Shown here: piece by piece, positions 55,386-63,559 of the stretch
Layout: every line of letters starts with the position of its first letter
Numbering within the stretch: position 1 is the first letter of the stretch
Source: Clostridiales bacterium UBA1234
GTDB lineage: Bacteria > Bacillota > Clostridia > TANB77 > UBA1234
Assembly: GCA_002308995.1 (NCBI GenBank)
Contig: DBWQ01000014.1
Coordinates: forward strand, 27,082 to 91,081
Length of the DNA stretch: 64,000 nucleotides
Direction: 5' to 3'
The notes under the pieces: model-generated
Seen by the model: only the letters and a program-made list of their open reading frames with translations
What the model was told of the DNA's origin: nothing
Database searches by the model: none
Program-made: the position numbers and the translations under genes

Positions 55386-57065
55386 ATGGAACCTATTAGT
55401 CAAGATGCTTTAATCACTAAAGAACCCAATGAAGTCGTGTTTTCTCCATTCAATCGGCGCATTAAAGGATTTTTAATCGACGCTTCCATTTCGGATTGTC
55501 CCTGTCTCAAAGAACTTTTAAACAAACTCGTGAAACAAAACATGCGCATCATTATCACATCCATTTCCTTAAATGAATTTGATAAGTTGCAGCAAAGTAA
55601 TGATATCGCCAAACAGGAGTCTTCTAAAGGTGCCAGATATGTACTTTCACGTGCACTAGCCGATCGAGACCACTTCTCGGTAGTTCTCATCGATAGTAAG
55701 TATGCGCTGGCTGATGATTCTATTCTGCAGTACTGCATTGACCAAAAAGATCTTGGACTTATTACTGCAGATAAAGTGATGGCATTTAAAGCAGATATGT
55801 TTAAGATTCCCAAAATCTTTTTAACAAAAACCCAAACGAAGGCACCCGCCATCCCTGAATGGATTAACCCAAAGGCCAATAGTAAGCAGCTTAAAAACAT
55901 GTCTGGCATGTTAAAGTTCATCGGAGGACAGTATTTTTTAGATCGTGAGGGAGAAAGCTATTACAGTCGGCGTTACATTTACAAAAAGGGAAGTAAGACG
56001 GATAGTGAGCGAAACTACAATATCCCTCTTCCAATTGCGGCAGGAGATGAAATCATAACCATCTCTGCAGACGTTAAGCAAAACATGCTCCATCTGGAGC
56101 ATGTAGTTATGCGTAATCCCTCTTTGCCCGATGAAAACGGCTATATTGTATACAAAGCAAAGTTTTCTCTTGATGAAGATTTAAGTCAAACGACGTTTCC
56201 TGATGCGCGCTATAGCACTCTTTTAAAAGCTTATCGAGAAGACTTGGATCACTTCTTGGTAGACCATACTTATTTCCCGGCAGTACATGCCGCCGACGGA
56301 GTATATTGTAAGCCTTATACCGAAAGAGGAAGCATTTTCCTCATGGTATTTGACAAAAACTTAAAGCATTTTTCCTTTGGCTCTCGTGTCTTTATGCATC
56401 CTGGTTTTTCTATCTTGCGCATCAAGTTTTCTCTTAACTATACCATGAACCTTCTGTATGTCAAAGTGATTGATACCAAAGGCGTCAACATGAAAGTATC
56501 ACCTATTATCTACGAAAGCTATTTGCCAGTAGAAGAGGCGGTAGACAAAATCGTCATCGAAGATAAACCTGTTCACAATCTGGTCCATACGCTGATTAAG
56601 AAACATCTTCCTCCTCTTGCCAAAGAGAAGAAGAGTACCAATCTTACTCCAAAGAAAGAAAATACTCCCGAAAGCTCTGAAGAAAAAAACCCAAAACTGA
56701 GGTCACTGCCTTTTACGGGATACAATGAAAAGACCAATGTGTTAGAGTTTACCGCTGGCCTTGCCAGTCACTGCATTAAGATTGTCTATCCTCAAAATAG
56801 AGAAGACCTTAAAATAGAGGAAATCTGCAAGGTGCCTCTTGCGATTGGTGACCACGTGAGAATCCTTTTTGATTTAAACGGCAAGTACACTTTAAATGAT
56901 TTTACCATCAACAAAATCGCGTACTTGCAAAACTGCACCATGGAGCAACTTGCCAGTGGATGGATTCATCATGCGGATGATTTTCAGCTCACGGGGGATG
57001 AGGCCCTAGATGCTTATTTAAGGCACTACTTTAAGCTGATTGAAGACTTCACCCGTCAAATTTAA
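55386..57065 (+). CDS. PIN-like domain protein, paralogue 2 (accessory class)
   Basis: A 559-residue paralogue of the upstream gene. The PIN-like part has FLIDASISDCPCLKELL, MRIIITSISLNEF and GLITADKVMAFKADMF; the C-terminal module has IGDHVRILFDLNGKYTLNDF, clearly homologous to the partner. The frame is open back to 55248, but ATG 55386 has TTAAGGAGG at the right distance. In-frame CGG at 55455 and 55968. It ends 40 bases before rnpB. No known two-gene system is matched; the function is unknown. Confidence 0.72.
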   Translation: MEPISQDALITKEPNEVVFSPFNRRIKGFLIDASISDCPCLKELLNKLVKQNMRIIITSISLNEFDKLQQSNDIAKQESSKGARYVLSRALADRDHFSVVLIDSKYALADDSILQYCIDQKDLGLITADKVMAFKADMFKIPKIFLTKTQTKAPAIPEWINPKANSKQLKNMSGMLKFIGGQYFLDREGESYYSRRYIYKKGSKTDSERNYNIPLPIAAGDEIITISADVKQNMLHLEHVVMRNPSLPDENGYIVYKAKFSLDEDLSQTTFPDARYSTLLKAYREDLDHFLVDHTYFPAVHAADGVYCKPYTERGSIFLMVFDKNLKHFSFGSRVFMHPGFSILRIKFSLNYTMNLLYVKVIDTKGVNMKVSPIIYESYLPVEEAVDKIVIEDKPVHNLVHTLIKKHLPPLAKEKKSTNLTPKKENTPESSEEKNPKLRSLPFTGYNEKTNVLEFTAGLASHCIKIVYPQNREDLKIEEICKVPLAIGDHVRILFDLNGKYTLNDFTINKIAYLQNCTMEQLASGWIHHADDFQLTGDEALDAYLRHYFKLIEDFTRQI

Positions 57066-57067
57066 GC

Positions 57068-57096
57068 TTGACATAACCAAAAATGCCGAGTAAAAT
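57068..57096 (+). promoter_or_regulatory. Promoter of rnpB
   Basis: TTGACA (57068-57073), 17-base spacer, TAAAAT (57091-57096). It starts directly after the stop codon of the PIN-like paralogue 2. Confidence 0.85.
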
Positions 57097-57104
57097 AAGA
57101 CTAG

Positions 57105-57428
57105 AAGTAAGCCAGATAATCGCTGGTGTGAAAACACGAGAGGAAAGTCCGGGCTCCACAGAGCAGGGTGCCAGCTAACGGCTGGTGGAGGTAACTCTAA
57201 GGATAGTGCAACAGAAAGAAACCGCCTTCTTAAGGTAAGGATGGAAAGGCAGGGTAAGAGCCTACCAGAAGTATGGAGACATACTTGCTATGTAAACCCC
57301 ACCCGGAGCAACGTTTTAAAAGGTTAAGGCTGCTCGCCATCTTTTAAGTAGAACGGCTTGAGGTATGTAGCGATACATATCCTAGATAAATGATTATCGA
57401 ATACAGAACCCGGCTTACAGACTTACTT
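57105..57428 (+). ncRNA. rnpB: RNase P RNA (class A)
   Basis: The catalytic RNA that matures tRNA 5' ends. Conserved GAGGAAAGTCCGGGCTCC, GGGTGCCAGCTAACG, CAGGGTAAGAGCC, AACCCCACCCGGAGCAA and ACAGAACCCGGCTTACAG are all present in order. The P1 helix pairs AAGTAAG (57105-57111) with CTTACTT (57422-57428). Confidence 0.97.
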
Positions 57429-57437
57429 TTAATAAAT

Positions 57438-57478
57438 ATGCACCCCATTTGCGAAATAGCAAATGGGGTGCTTTCTTT
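57438..57478 (+). terminator. Terminator of rnpB
   Basis: GCACCCCATTTGC / GCAAATGGGGTGC hairpin then a T-rich tail. Confidence 0.9.
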
Positions 57479-57519
57479 CAATGATTCCAAATGAAAACTT
57501 GTAACTTAAAAAAAACTTC

Positions 57520-57713
57520 CATTGATTTTTGTTTTTGGCACAGTGCTTCATTCATAAAAGAATCTACAAAAAAGATTTGCACATTAGGTAGAATTTTTGC
57601 AAAGGGTGTCACCACCCTCTTAGCTAGGGCCTTGCTAAAAATTCACCTACTGTAGCAAATCTTTTTCAGATTCATTAATTCACTACGCAATTGTGCTGAA
57701 AACAAAAATCAAT
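57520..57713. repeat. Long imperfect palindrome, family A copy 2
   Basis: About 194 bases. Outer arms ATTGATTTTTGTTTT (57521-) and AAACAAAAATCAAT (to 57713); inner arms GATTTGCACATTAGGTAGAA / CTACTGTAGCAAATC. Sequence shared with the 11 kb copy includes TTGGCAC near the left arm and CTACGCA..TTGTGCT / CTCCGCATGTGCT near the right arm. It lies between rnpB and the split pseudouridine synthase. Confidence 0.75.
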
Positions 57714-57742
57714 AGAAAAATGATAAAAGTTAAAGAATACTC

Positions 57743-58622
57743 TTACTTGATCGATTCTCTCTTCATAATTGCATGCATATCTTTTGGAATAGGAGCCTCT
57801 ATCATGATTTTTTCCTGAGTGATAGGGTGCATAAACGATAGCCTCCATGCGTGCAAGGCTTGCCTTAAAATCATGTTAGATGGTGTTCCGTATAACGTGT
57901 CACCTAAAATAGGATTGCCAATATACGCCAAATGCACGCGAATTTGATGGGTACGACCGGTTTCAAGTTTTAGCTTAACATAAGAGATGTCTTTCGTCGT
58001 ATCATAATATAACACTTCATAGTGCGTTACAGCTCTTTGTCCCTCTAGAGAAACCTTTCTTTCCATAATACTACCCTCAACACGAGAAATTGGGGCGTTA
58101 ATCGTTCCTTTTGTCTCTGGCAATTTGCCGAAGACAAATCGCCAAATACTCTTTTTGCAGAGTCTTATTTTGAATCATTAATTCCTGAATATACTCATTT
58201 TTAGCAAACAGTACAATTCCAGAGGTATCTTTATCTAAGCGATTGATCGCTCGAATCTTTTTTTGATTGTTTAAGTATGCCTTCACACCGTTGGCAAGCG
58301 TTCCCGATAGGTGATAAGAAGAGGGATGTACCACCATACCTGCCCCTTTATTCACCGCTAAAAAATAATCATCTTCATACACAATTTCTAAGGCAATAGG
58401 TTCTGGCTGAATATAGTCAGTTTCTTCAAACTCCAAATTCACAAGAATCTGGTCATTTTCATGCACCAAGAAACTAGAAAACACACTTGTACCATTCACC
58501 ATGATTTTTCCATTCATTTTGAGTTTATTTAATAGGCGAGAAGATATCGAAAACCTTTTCTTAAGTAGATTTCCCACCTTTTGATTTTCTTCTTCTTTTG
58601 TTACCATATGTACTAGTTGCAC
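57743..58622 (-). CDS. RluD-type pseudouridine synthase, needs +1 shift at a CGG codon
   Basis: A 292-residue RluA/RluD-family enzyme when the C at 58130 is skipped. It starts at GTG 58622 behind AGGTGA. An S4 domain (residues 15-65) precedes RAINRLDKDTSG (catalytic D130). The zero frame reads YLAICL then CGG and terminates nine codons later. The +1 frame gives LGKLPETKGTINAPISR, the normal family continuation, then KLETGRTHQIRVHLAYIG and GDTLYG. Without the shift the conserved C-terminal block is lost. Upstream divergent gene is the Ttd14-like NTPase. Confidence 0.9.
58127..58130 (-). other. Recoding site 5: CGG-C in the RluD-type gene
   Basis: On the minus strand the zero frame reads TGT CTT CGG CAA; the +1 frame reads CTT then GGC AAA TTG CCA, restoring the conserved Gly of the family. 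CGG is codon 165. Confidence 0.85.
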
Positions 58623-58662
58623 TTTGCTTTCACCTCTTAAATGGCATTATATCACAAAATGA

Positions 58663-58691
58663 TTGACAAATAAAGGTGAGGTATGTATAAT
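58663..58691 (+). promoter_or_regulatory. Promoter of the Ttd14-like gene
   Basis: TTGACA (58663-58668), 17-base spacer, TATAAT (58686-58691). Confidence 0.88.
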
Positions 58692-58734
58692 GCAGGTGTC
58701 ATAATCAATTTACAAAGAAAGGATTTTTGTCAAA

Positions 58735-59886
58735 ATGGCAAAGAGAAGACTTCGCCGGTATTTATACCGAAAGCAAAAGAAGAGAGTCGTCTGGATTGCC
58801 CTTACAGGAGGCCCTTGTTCTGGCAAATCCACCTCTCTTTCTGAGCTGAAGCAAGAGCTAGAGAACCGTGGTATCAACGTCCTTTTGATTGATGAAGCCG
58901 CCACCCGTGTGATTAATTCTGGCGTCAACGCCAAAAAAATGGGCGTAATTCCCATGCAAAACCTGATTGCACGCACGCAAGTAGAAAACGAACTCAACTA
59001 TGAAATGCTCATCGAAGAAACAGATTACGACTACTACGTTGTCATCTGTGACAGAGGACTGATGGACGGCGCCGCCTATATCGATCCGAATGAGTTTGAC
59101 CATCTCCTGCAAAAGACCTTTGGCTTTACTGCCGCAGAAGCAAGAGATAGCTATGACTTGGTTATCCACATGGTAACAGCTGCCGATGGTGCTGCATCCA
59201 ACTACAATTACAACAATGAAGCCCGCACGGAAACCATCCCTGAAGCATGTGCTTTGGATAAGAAAACGCAAAATGCATGGATTGGGCATCCCAATTACCA
59301 CATCGTGGATAATGTAGGAGTCACCTTCGAGGAGAAGAAGAAGAAGGTCCGTGATATTGTATATGCTTATCTGGGAGAGCCCATCCCTCTTCAAAGCTAC
59401 AAAAAATATCGGGTGGACTTTCCGAACATCAGCTTTATTGAGGGGCAAAAGGCTTACACAAAGGTATCCATTCACCGCTTCTATCTGCCGGACCAGCGCA
59501 AAAACGACAAGATTGAAAGAAGCATCACTGAGCGCGTAACAAGGGACGAAGCAACTTATTACTACAGTGAAAGAAGACACATCGAAGACGCCGATCGTAT
59601 CTACGTAGAATACAAAATTACCAAAAAGGAATTTGACGCTATTTTGCGTGATACCATTGGCCCGGTTCGTGAACTCAAGAAAGAGCGTCACTGTTTCACC
59701 TTTAACAACAGCTATTACGAGCTGGATGTGTTCCCCTTCACCGATGACTATGCCGTCTTAAAAATCCAGTTAACCAACAAAGGCACCAATGCCTACGAGA
59801 TTCCGTATTTCTTCGAAAATGCGACCGATGTGACCAACGATGATTGCTACAAGAACTACTCTTTGGCATCGATCGTGACACGATGA
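58735..59886 (+). CDS. Ttd14-like P-loop NTPase with CYTH-like C-terminus (accessory class)
   Basis: A 383-residue protein. A very basic N-terminus (MAKRRLRRYLYRKQKKR) precedes the P-loop GGPCSGKST (25-33) and an AAA_28/NadR-type kinase domain with VICDRGLMDGAAY and DLVIHMVTAADGA. The C-terminal half (VDFPNISFIEGQKAYTKVSIHRFYL.., RDEATYYYSERRHI) resembles the CYTH-like beta-barrel of the Ttd14 family, better known from eukaryotes and some bacteria. In-frame CGG at 58756 and 59410. Substrate unknown. It has its own promoter and terminator. Confidence 0.82.
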   Translation: MAKRRLRRYLYRKQKKRVVWIALTGGPCSGKSTSLSELKQELENRGINVLLIDEAATRVINSGVNAKKMGVIPMQNLIARTQVENELNYEMLIEETDYDYYVVICDRGLMDGAAYIDPNEFDHLLQKTFGFTAAEARDSYDLVIHMVTAADGAASNYNYNNEARTETIPEACALDKKTQNAWIGHPNYHIVDNVGVTFEEKKKKVRDIVYAYLGEPIPLQSYKKYRVDFPNISFIEGQKAYTKVSIHRFYLPDQRKNDKIERSITERVTRDEATYYYSERRHIEDADRIYVEYKITKKEFDAILRDTIGPVRELKKERHCFTFNNSYYELDVFPFTDDYAVLKIQLTNKGTNAYEIPYFFENATDVTNDDCYKNYSLASIVTR

Positions 59887-59890
59887 CCAA

Positions 59891-59926
59891 GACAAAGACC
59901 ATGGAAACTTCCATGGTCTTTGTTGT
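59891..59926 (+). terminator. Terminator of the Ttd14-like gene
   Basis: ACAAAGACCATGGAA / TTCCATGGTCTTTGT hairpin. Confidence 0.88.
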
Positions 59927-59977
59927 TGTCAAAATCACATTTTCTTACATATACTATGCTAAAAGGAGGAAAAATAG

Positions 59978-60283
59978 ATGGATCATAATTTCAATGGATT
60001 TGTAGGATTTCCCATGCAAAATAGTGTGCAAACTGGTTGTGGTTGTGGCGGTGGCACTAGTATCACACCAGAAAACATTACCAGTGGGGGAAGTATGCAA
60101 AGAGCACTCACAAACTACCTAGGAAGAAGAGTAACATGTGATTTTTGTGGTCAAGGAAATAACACCAGAAAAACTGGCATTTTAAGTGGAGTAGGGACAG
60201 ATTATCTTTTGTTAACCAACAATGGTGGAGGGTGTATGCTTTGCGATACGCAAAATTTAAAGTTTGTAACAATTGGAGGATAA
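59978..60283 (+). CDS. GerQ-like spore coat protein
   Basis: A 101-residue protein. A Gly/Cys-rich N-terminal part (TGCGCGGGTS) precedes a GerQ-like beta domain: LTNYLGRRVTCDF, KTGILSGVGTDYLLLTN and LCDTQNLKFVTI. GerQ is a cross-linked coat protein needed for germination in Bacillus. The Cys-rich N-terminus differs from the Gln-rich Bacillus form. Good AAAGGAGG site. Confidence 0.72.
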   Translation: MDHNFNGFVGFPMQNSVQTGCGCGGGTSITPENITSGGSMQRALTNYLGRRVTCDFCGQGNNTRKTGILSGVGTDYLLLTNNGGGCMLCDTQNLKFVTIGG

Positions 60284-60287
60284 AAAT

Positions 60288-60324
60288 AAATCCCATGAAA
60301 GTGACTTCATGGGATTCATTTTTT
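60288..60324 (+). terminator. Terminator after the GerQ-like gene
   Basis: AATCCCATGAAGT-type stem AAATCCCATGAA / TTCATGGGATT then TTTTTT. Confidence 0.9.
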
Positions 60325-60414
60325 CGTCTTATATTTGTTCTATATCCCTTGATAAATTCTCTTTTTTCATATATAATTTTTAAAGATTTAAGATTAAAAA
60401 GGAGATGTGTGTGA

Positions 60415-61416
60415 ATGAGCTTTATTGATGTAATCAAGGAAAAAGCAAAACAAAATATCAAAACGGTGGTACTACCTGAAAGTACCGATATTAGGGTAAT
60501 TGAAGCTGCCAGAAAGGTAACCGATGAAGGGTTTGCCAAAGTCATTTTAATTGGTGATAAAGGGGAAATGGAAGCCAATGCCAATGGCATCAACATTTCA
60601 GATTTAACCATTATTAATCCAAACGAATTCGATCGTTTTGAAGAATATGCCAATGCTTTATATGAACTTAGAAAAGAAAAGGGAATGACCATCGAAAAAG
60701 CTCATGAAACACTTAAAAATAACATTTATTTTGGTACCATGATGGTAAAAATGGGAGAGGCTGATGGATTAGTAGCTGGTAGTATTTGTTCTACAGCAGA
60801 CACCCTTCGTCCATCCCTTCAAATTATTAAAACCGCTCCAGGTGTTAAATTAGTATCATCCTTCTTTATTGTGAACGTACCAAACTGCGAACTTGGTGAA
60901 GAGGGAATGTTTTTATTCTCTGACTGTGGATTAAACGTAGCACCAAATGAAGAAGAATTATCCGAAATTGCCCTTTCTTCTGCTAAAAGCTGGACAAGCT
61001 TAACTGGAAAAGAGGCAAGAGTTGCCATGCTTTCTTACTCAACACTTGGTAGTGCGCCACTTGTAGAAAACATGAATGGCAAAGTAATCAATGCGACCAA
61101 ACTTGTGAAAGAAAAGAATCCTGATTTACAAGTAGAGGGAGAAATTCAATTAGATGCTGCCATTATTCCAGAAGTAGGTAGCAAAAAAGCTCCTGGAAGC
61201 AAGGTAGCAGGTAAAGCAAACGTTTTAATCTTCCCAGATATCAATGCAGGAAATATTGGTTATAAATTAGTGGAAAGGCTTGCTAAAGCAGAAGCTTATG
61301 GACCTGTTACCCAAGGCATTGCCAAACCAGTTAACGACTTAAGTCGTGGATGCAAAGCAGAGGATATTGTGGGAGTAGTTGCGATTACTGCATTACAAGC
61401 ATCAACAGAGCAATAA
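60415..61416 (+). CDS. pta: Phosphate acetyltransferase
   Basis: A 333-residue short-form Pta. VLPESTDIRVIEAARKV begins the protein; GSICSTADTLRPSLQIIKT, SSFFIVN and GNIGYKLVERLAKAEAYGP are family motifs. It interconverts acetyl-CoA and acetyl phosphate. Followed by ackA 25 bases later, forming the acetate-forming ATP pathway. Confidence 0.97.
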   Translation: MSFIDVIKEKAKQNIKTVVLPESTDIRVIEAARKVTDEGFAKVILIGDKGEMEANANGINISDLTIINPNEFDRFEEYANALYELRKEKGMTIEKAHETLKNNIYFGTMMVKMGEADGLVAGSICSTADTLRPSLQIIKTAPGVKLVSSFFIVNVPNCELGEEGMFLFSDCGLNVAPNEEELSEIALSSAKSWTSLTGKEARVAMLSYSTLGSAPLVENMNGKVINATKLVKEKNPDLQVEGEIQLDAAIIPEVGSKKAPGSKVAGKANVLIFPDINAGNIGYKLVERLAKAEAYGPVTQGIAKPVNDLSRGCKAEDIVGVVAITALQASTEQ

Positions 61417-61441
61417 TAAAGGGAATAGGAGGAAATATAAC

Positions 61442-62671
61442 ATGAAAATATTAGTAGTTAACTGTGGTAGTTCATCTCTTAAATTCCAATTAATTGATAT
61501 GGACACCGATAAAGTTTTGGCAAAGGGAAGATGTGACAGAATTGGTGGAGCAGCCACCGAGATTGGCTCTCCATTTATCGAGTACAAAGGACCAGTAGGA
61601 GATAAAATCAAAGAAGAATTACCTCTTGAAAACCATCGTGTTGCTTTTGAAACCGTTGTAAGATATTTAACAGACCCAGAACATGGTGCGATTAAAGATT
61701 TATCTGAAATTACAGCCATCGGCCATAGAATCGTCAACGCAGGTCCTTTCTTTAAAGAGTCAACACTTATTACTGATGAAGTATTAAAGCTTTTTAAAGA
61801 AAAATCGATTCCATATGCGCCACTTCATAACCCAGGAGCACTTCAAGGAATTGAAGCTTGTTTAGAAACGATGAAAGGCATTCCAGAAGTTTTAGTATTT
61901 GATACGACATTTCACCAAACCATGCCAGAAAAAGCATATATGTATGCACTTCCAAGAGAATACTATGAGAAATATGGTGTAAGACGTTATGGTGCTCATG
62001 GTATGAGCCATCAATATGTTACCGAAGAAGCTGCTAAACTTACTGGTATTCCACTAGATCAAATCAATTTGATTTCTTGTCATATTGGTAACGGATCTAG
62101 TATTACAGCTGTTCAAAATGGTAAATGCGTAGATACCTCAATGGGCTTTACACCACTAGAGGGCTTAGCGATGGGAACCAGAAGTGGTGATTTAGACCCA
62201 GCCATCCTTGAATTTGTTATGGCAAGAGAGCACTTAAGTATTGAAGAAATGCTTAATATTCTCAATAAAAAATCTGGATTACTTGGTATCTCAGGTAAAA
62301 CAGGCGATGTAAGAGATTTAAAAACACTTAGTAGAGAAGGAGACGAGAATGCCAAACTTGCCCTAGAAATCCTTTGCTACAGAATTAAGAAGTATATTGG
62401 TGCCTATATGGCCGTACTTGGTAGAGTAGATGTCATCACCTTTGAAGGTGGAATAGCAGAACATAACCCAAGAACTGTTAGAAAATGCTTGACAAATATG
62501 GAAAATTTAGGAATTGAGCTAGATCCAAGTTACGATGAGGGCCCTAATTACGTAGATGGAGAAACATATGATGGCTTAGTAAGCACACCAAATTCAAAAA
62601 TAAAGGTATATGTTATCGCTACCAACGAAGAGGAAGTCATTGCCAAAGAAGCGCTAAGACTTGCAAAATAG
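61442..62671 (+). CDS. ackA: Acetate kinase
   Basis: A 409-residue ASKHA-fold kinase with NCGSSSLKFQL, GHRIVNAGP, FDTTFHQTMP, RRYGAHGMSHQYV, HIGNGSSITAV, MGTRSGDLDP and TFEGGIAEHN. ATG 61442 follows ATAGGAGG; the open frame further upstream overlaps pta and is not used. Confidence 0.97.
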   Translation: MKILVVNCGSSSLKFQLIDMDTDKVLAKGRCDRIGGAATEIGSPFIEYKGPVGDKIKEELPLENHRVAFETVVRYLTDPEHGAIKDLSEITAIGHRIVNAGPFFKESTLITDEVLKLFKEKSIPYAPLHNPGALQGIEACLETMKGIPEVLVFDTTFHQTMPEKAYMYALPREYYEKYGVRRYGAHGMSHQYVTEEAAKLTGIPLDQINLISCHIGNGSSITAVQNGKCVDTSMGFTPLEGLAMGTRSGDLDPAILEFVMAREHLSIEEMLNILNKKSGLLGISGKTGDVRDLKTLSREGDENAKLALEILCYRIKKYIGAYMAVLGRVDVITFEGGIAEHNPRTVRKCLTNMENLGIELDPSYDEGPNYVDGETYDGLVSTPNSKIKVYVIATNEEEVIAKEALRLAK

Positions 62672-62759
62672 AAAAATATGGTAAATGCTGATTAATTCTT
62701 GCATAATTATGTAATCTGATATATAATGATAGCAGTAAATGTGCCAGAAGGAGGTACTT

Positions 62760-63065
62760 ATGAAAGATTTTATTACTTATCAATGGAAAAAAATATTAAT
62801 AGGAACAGGTATCTTTGGCTTAGTTATCATCCTTTTCAAAAAGATTCTTGCCAAAAAGACATTAATAGAAGATTACGTGAAATACGGTAAAGATATTGAA
62901 GGCACTGGAAAAATTACAGGAAGGTTCGCAAACGTATTAGGGGAATCTGCTTCCGTGCCAGAAGGTATGGTAAAGCTTACCATCGTTTTTATGGTAGCCA
63001 TTTTAGTTGTGCTATTTATTGCTAGCTTAGGAAACAAACCAGCAGATAAAGCAAAGAAAAAATAA
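62760..63065 (+). CDS. Small membrane protein
   Basis: A 101-residue protein with two membrane helices (about 11-26 and 76-93) and a Lys-rich C-terminus. ATG 62760 follows AAGGAGG. No family recognised. It lies after ackA as its own unit, with a -10-like TATAAT at 62721-62726. Confidence 0.7.
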   Translation: MKDFITYQWKKILIGTGIFGLVIILFKKILAKKTLIEDYVKYGKDIEGTGKITGRFANVLGESASVPEGMVKLTIVFMVAILVVLFIASLGNKPADKAKKK

Positions 63066-63073
63066 ATGATGAT

Positions 63074-63110
63074 AAAAAAGCTTTTGTGATAGAAACACAA
63101 AGGCTTTTTC
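63074..63110 (+). terminator. Terminator after the 62.8 kb gene
   Basis: AAAAAGCTTTTGTG / CACAAAGGCTTTTT hairpin. Confidence 0.88.
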
Positions 63111-63190
63111 ATTAAAAAATGACATTGATATTCCTGTTTCGGATAATACTATCTATTGATTAAAAAAGTGGAATAGAAAGGAGATTTTAT

Positions 63191-63481
63191 ATGAAAATTG
63201 AAATTAAAGAGAAAGAATTAATTGGAAAAGCTGAAGTGGATGGAGAAAAAATCGAAGTCATTAGTTACACTTCTCGAGTTGAACTACTAGTGAATGGCAA
63301 GTGCCAAGATGTATATGGAAATTCCATGATATCAGGCTCTGCACATATTACTGGCAAACTAACCAGTGGAAAAGAAGTAAAGGTTGCCATAGGAGTAAAA
63401 GGCTTATTTAAAGTAGTTTGCTGGATTTTTGTCAATAATGAATTAGTCTTTAATGGCTTGACAGAAGATATTGAAGAGTAG
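63191..63481 (+). CDS. Small hypothetical beta-rich protein
   Basis: A 96-residue protein (MKIEIKEKELIGKAEVDGEK..), probably all beta, no signal peptide. AGAAAGGAG precedes it. No family recognised. Its codon use matches the host. Confidence 0.7.
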   Translation: MKIEIKEKELIGKAEVDGEKIEVISYTSRVELLVNGKCQDVYGNSMISGSAHITGKLTSGKEVKVAIGVKGLFKVVCWIFVNNELVFNGLTEDIEE

Positions 63482-63487
63482 GATATA

Positions 63488-63518
63488 AATGGGGGAAATG
63501 TTTTTCCTCCATTTTTTT
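63488..63518 (+). terminator. Terminator after the 63.2 kb gene
   Basis: AAATGGGGGAAA / TTTCCTCCATTT-type hairpin with a long T-run. Confidence 0.85.
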
Positions 63519-63559
63519 GACAAAAATAAAATAACATGCTATAATGAATACATAAATGC

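Noticed and set aside
55400..55921. 173-residue minus-strand ORF
   Set aside because: Shadow of the second PIN-like gene, no start signals.
755..58622. Five broken genes as simple pseudogenes or random assembly errors
   Set aside because: All five breaks are the same event (extra C before GGN making CGG), outside homopolymers, on both strands, with intact sequence on both sides. Random decay or error would give varied indels. It still needs read-level checking.
58858..59691. 277-residue minus-strand ORF
   Set aside because: Antisense to the Ttd14-like gene, which has P-loop, promoter and terminator; the antisense product has no recognisable features.
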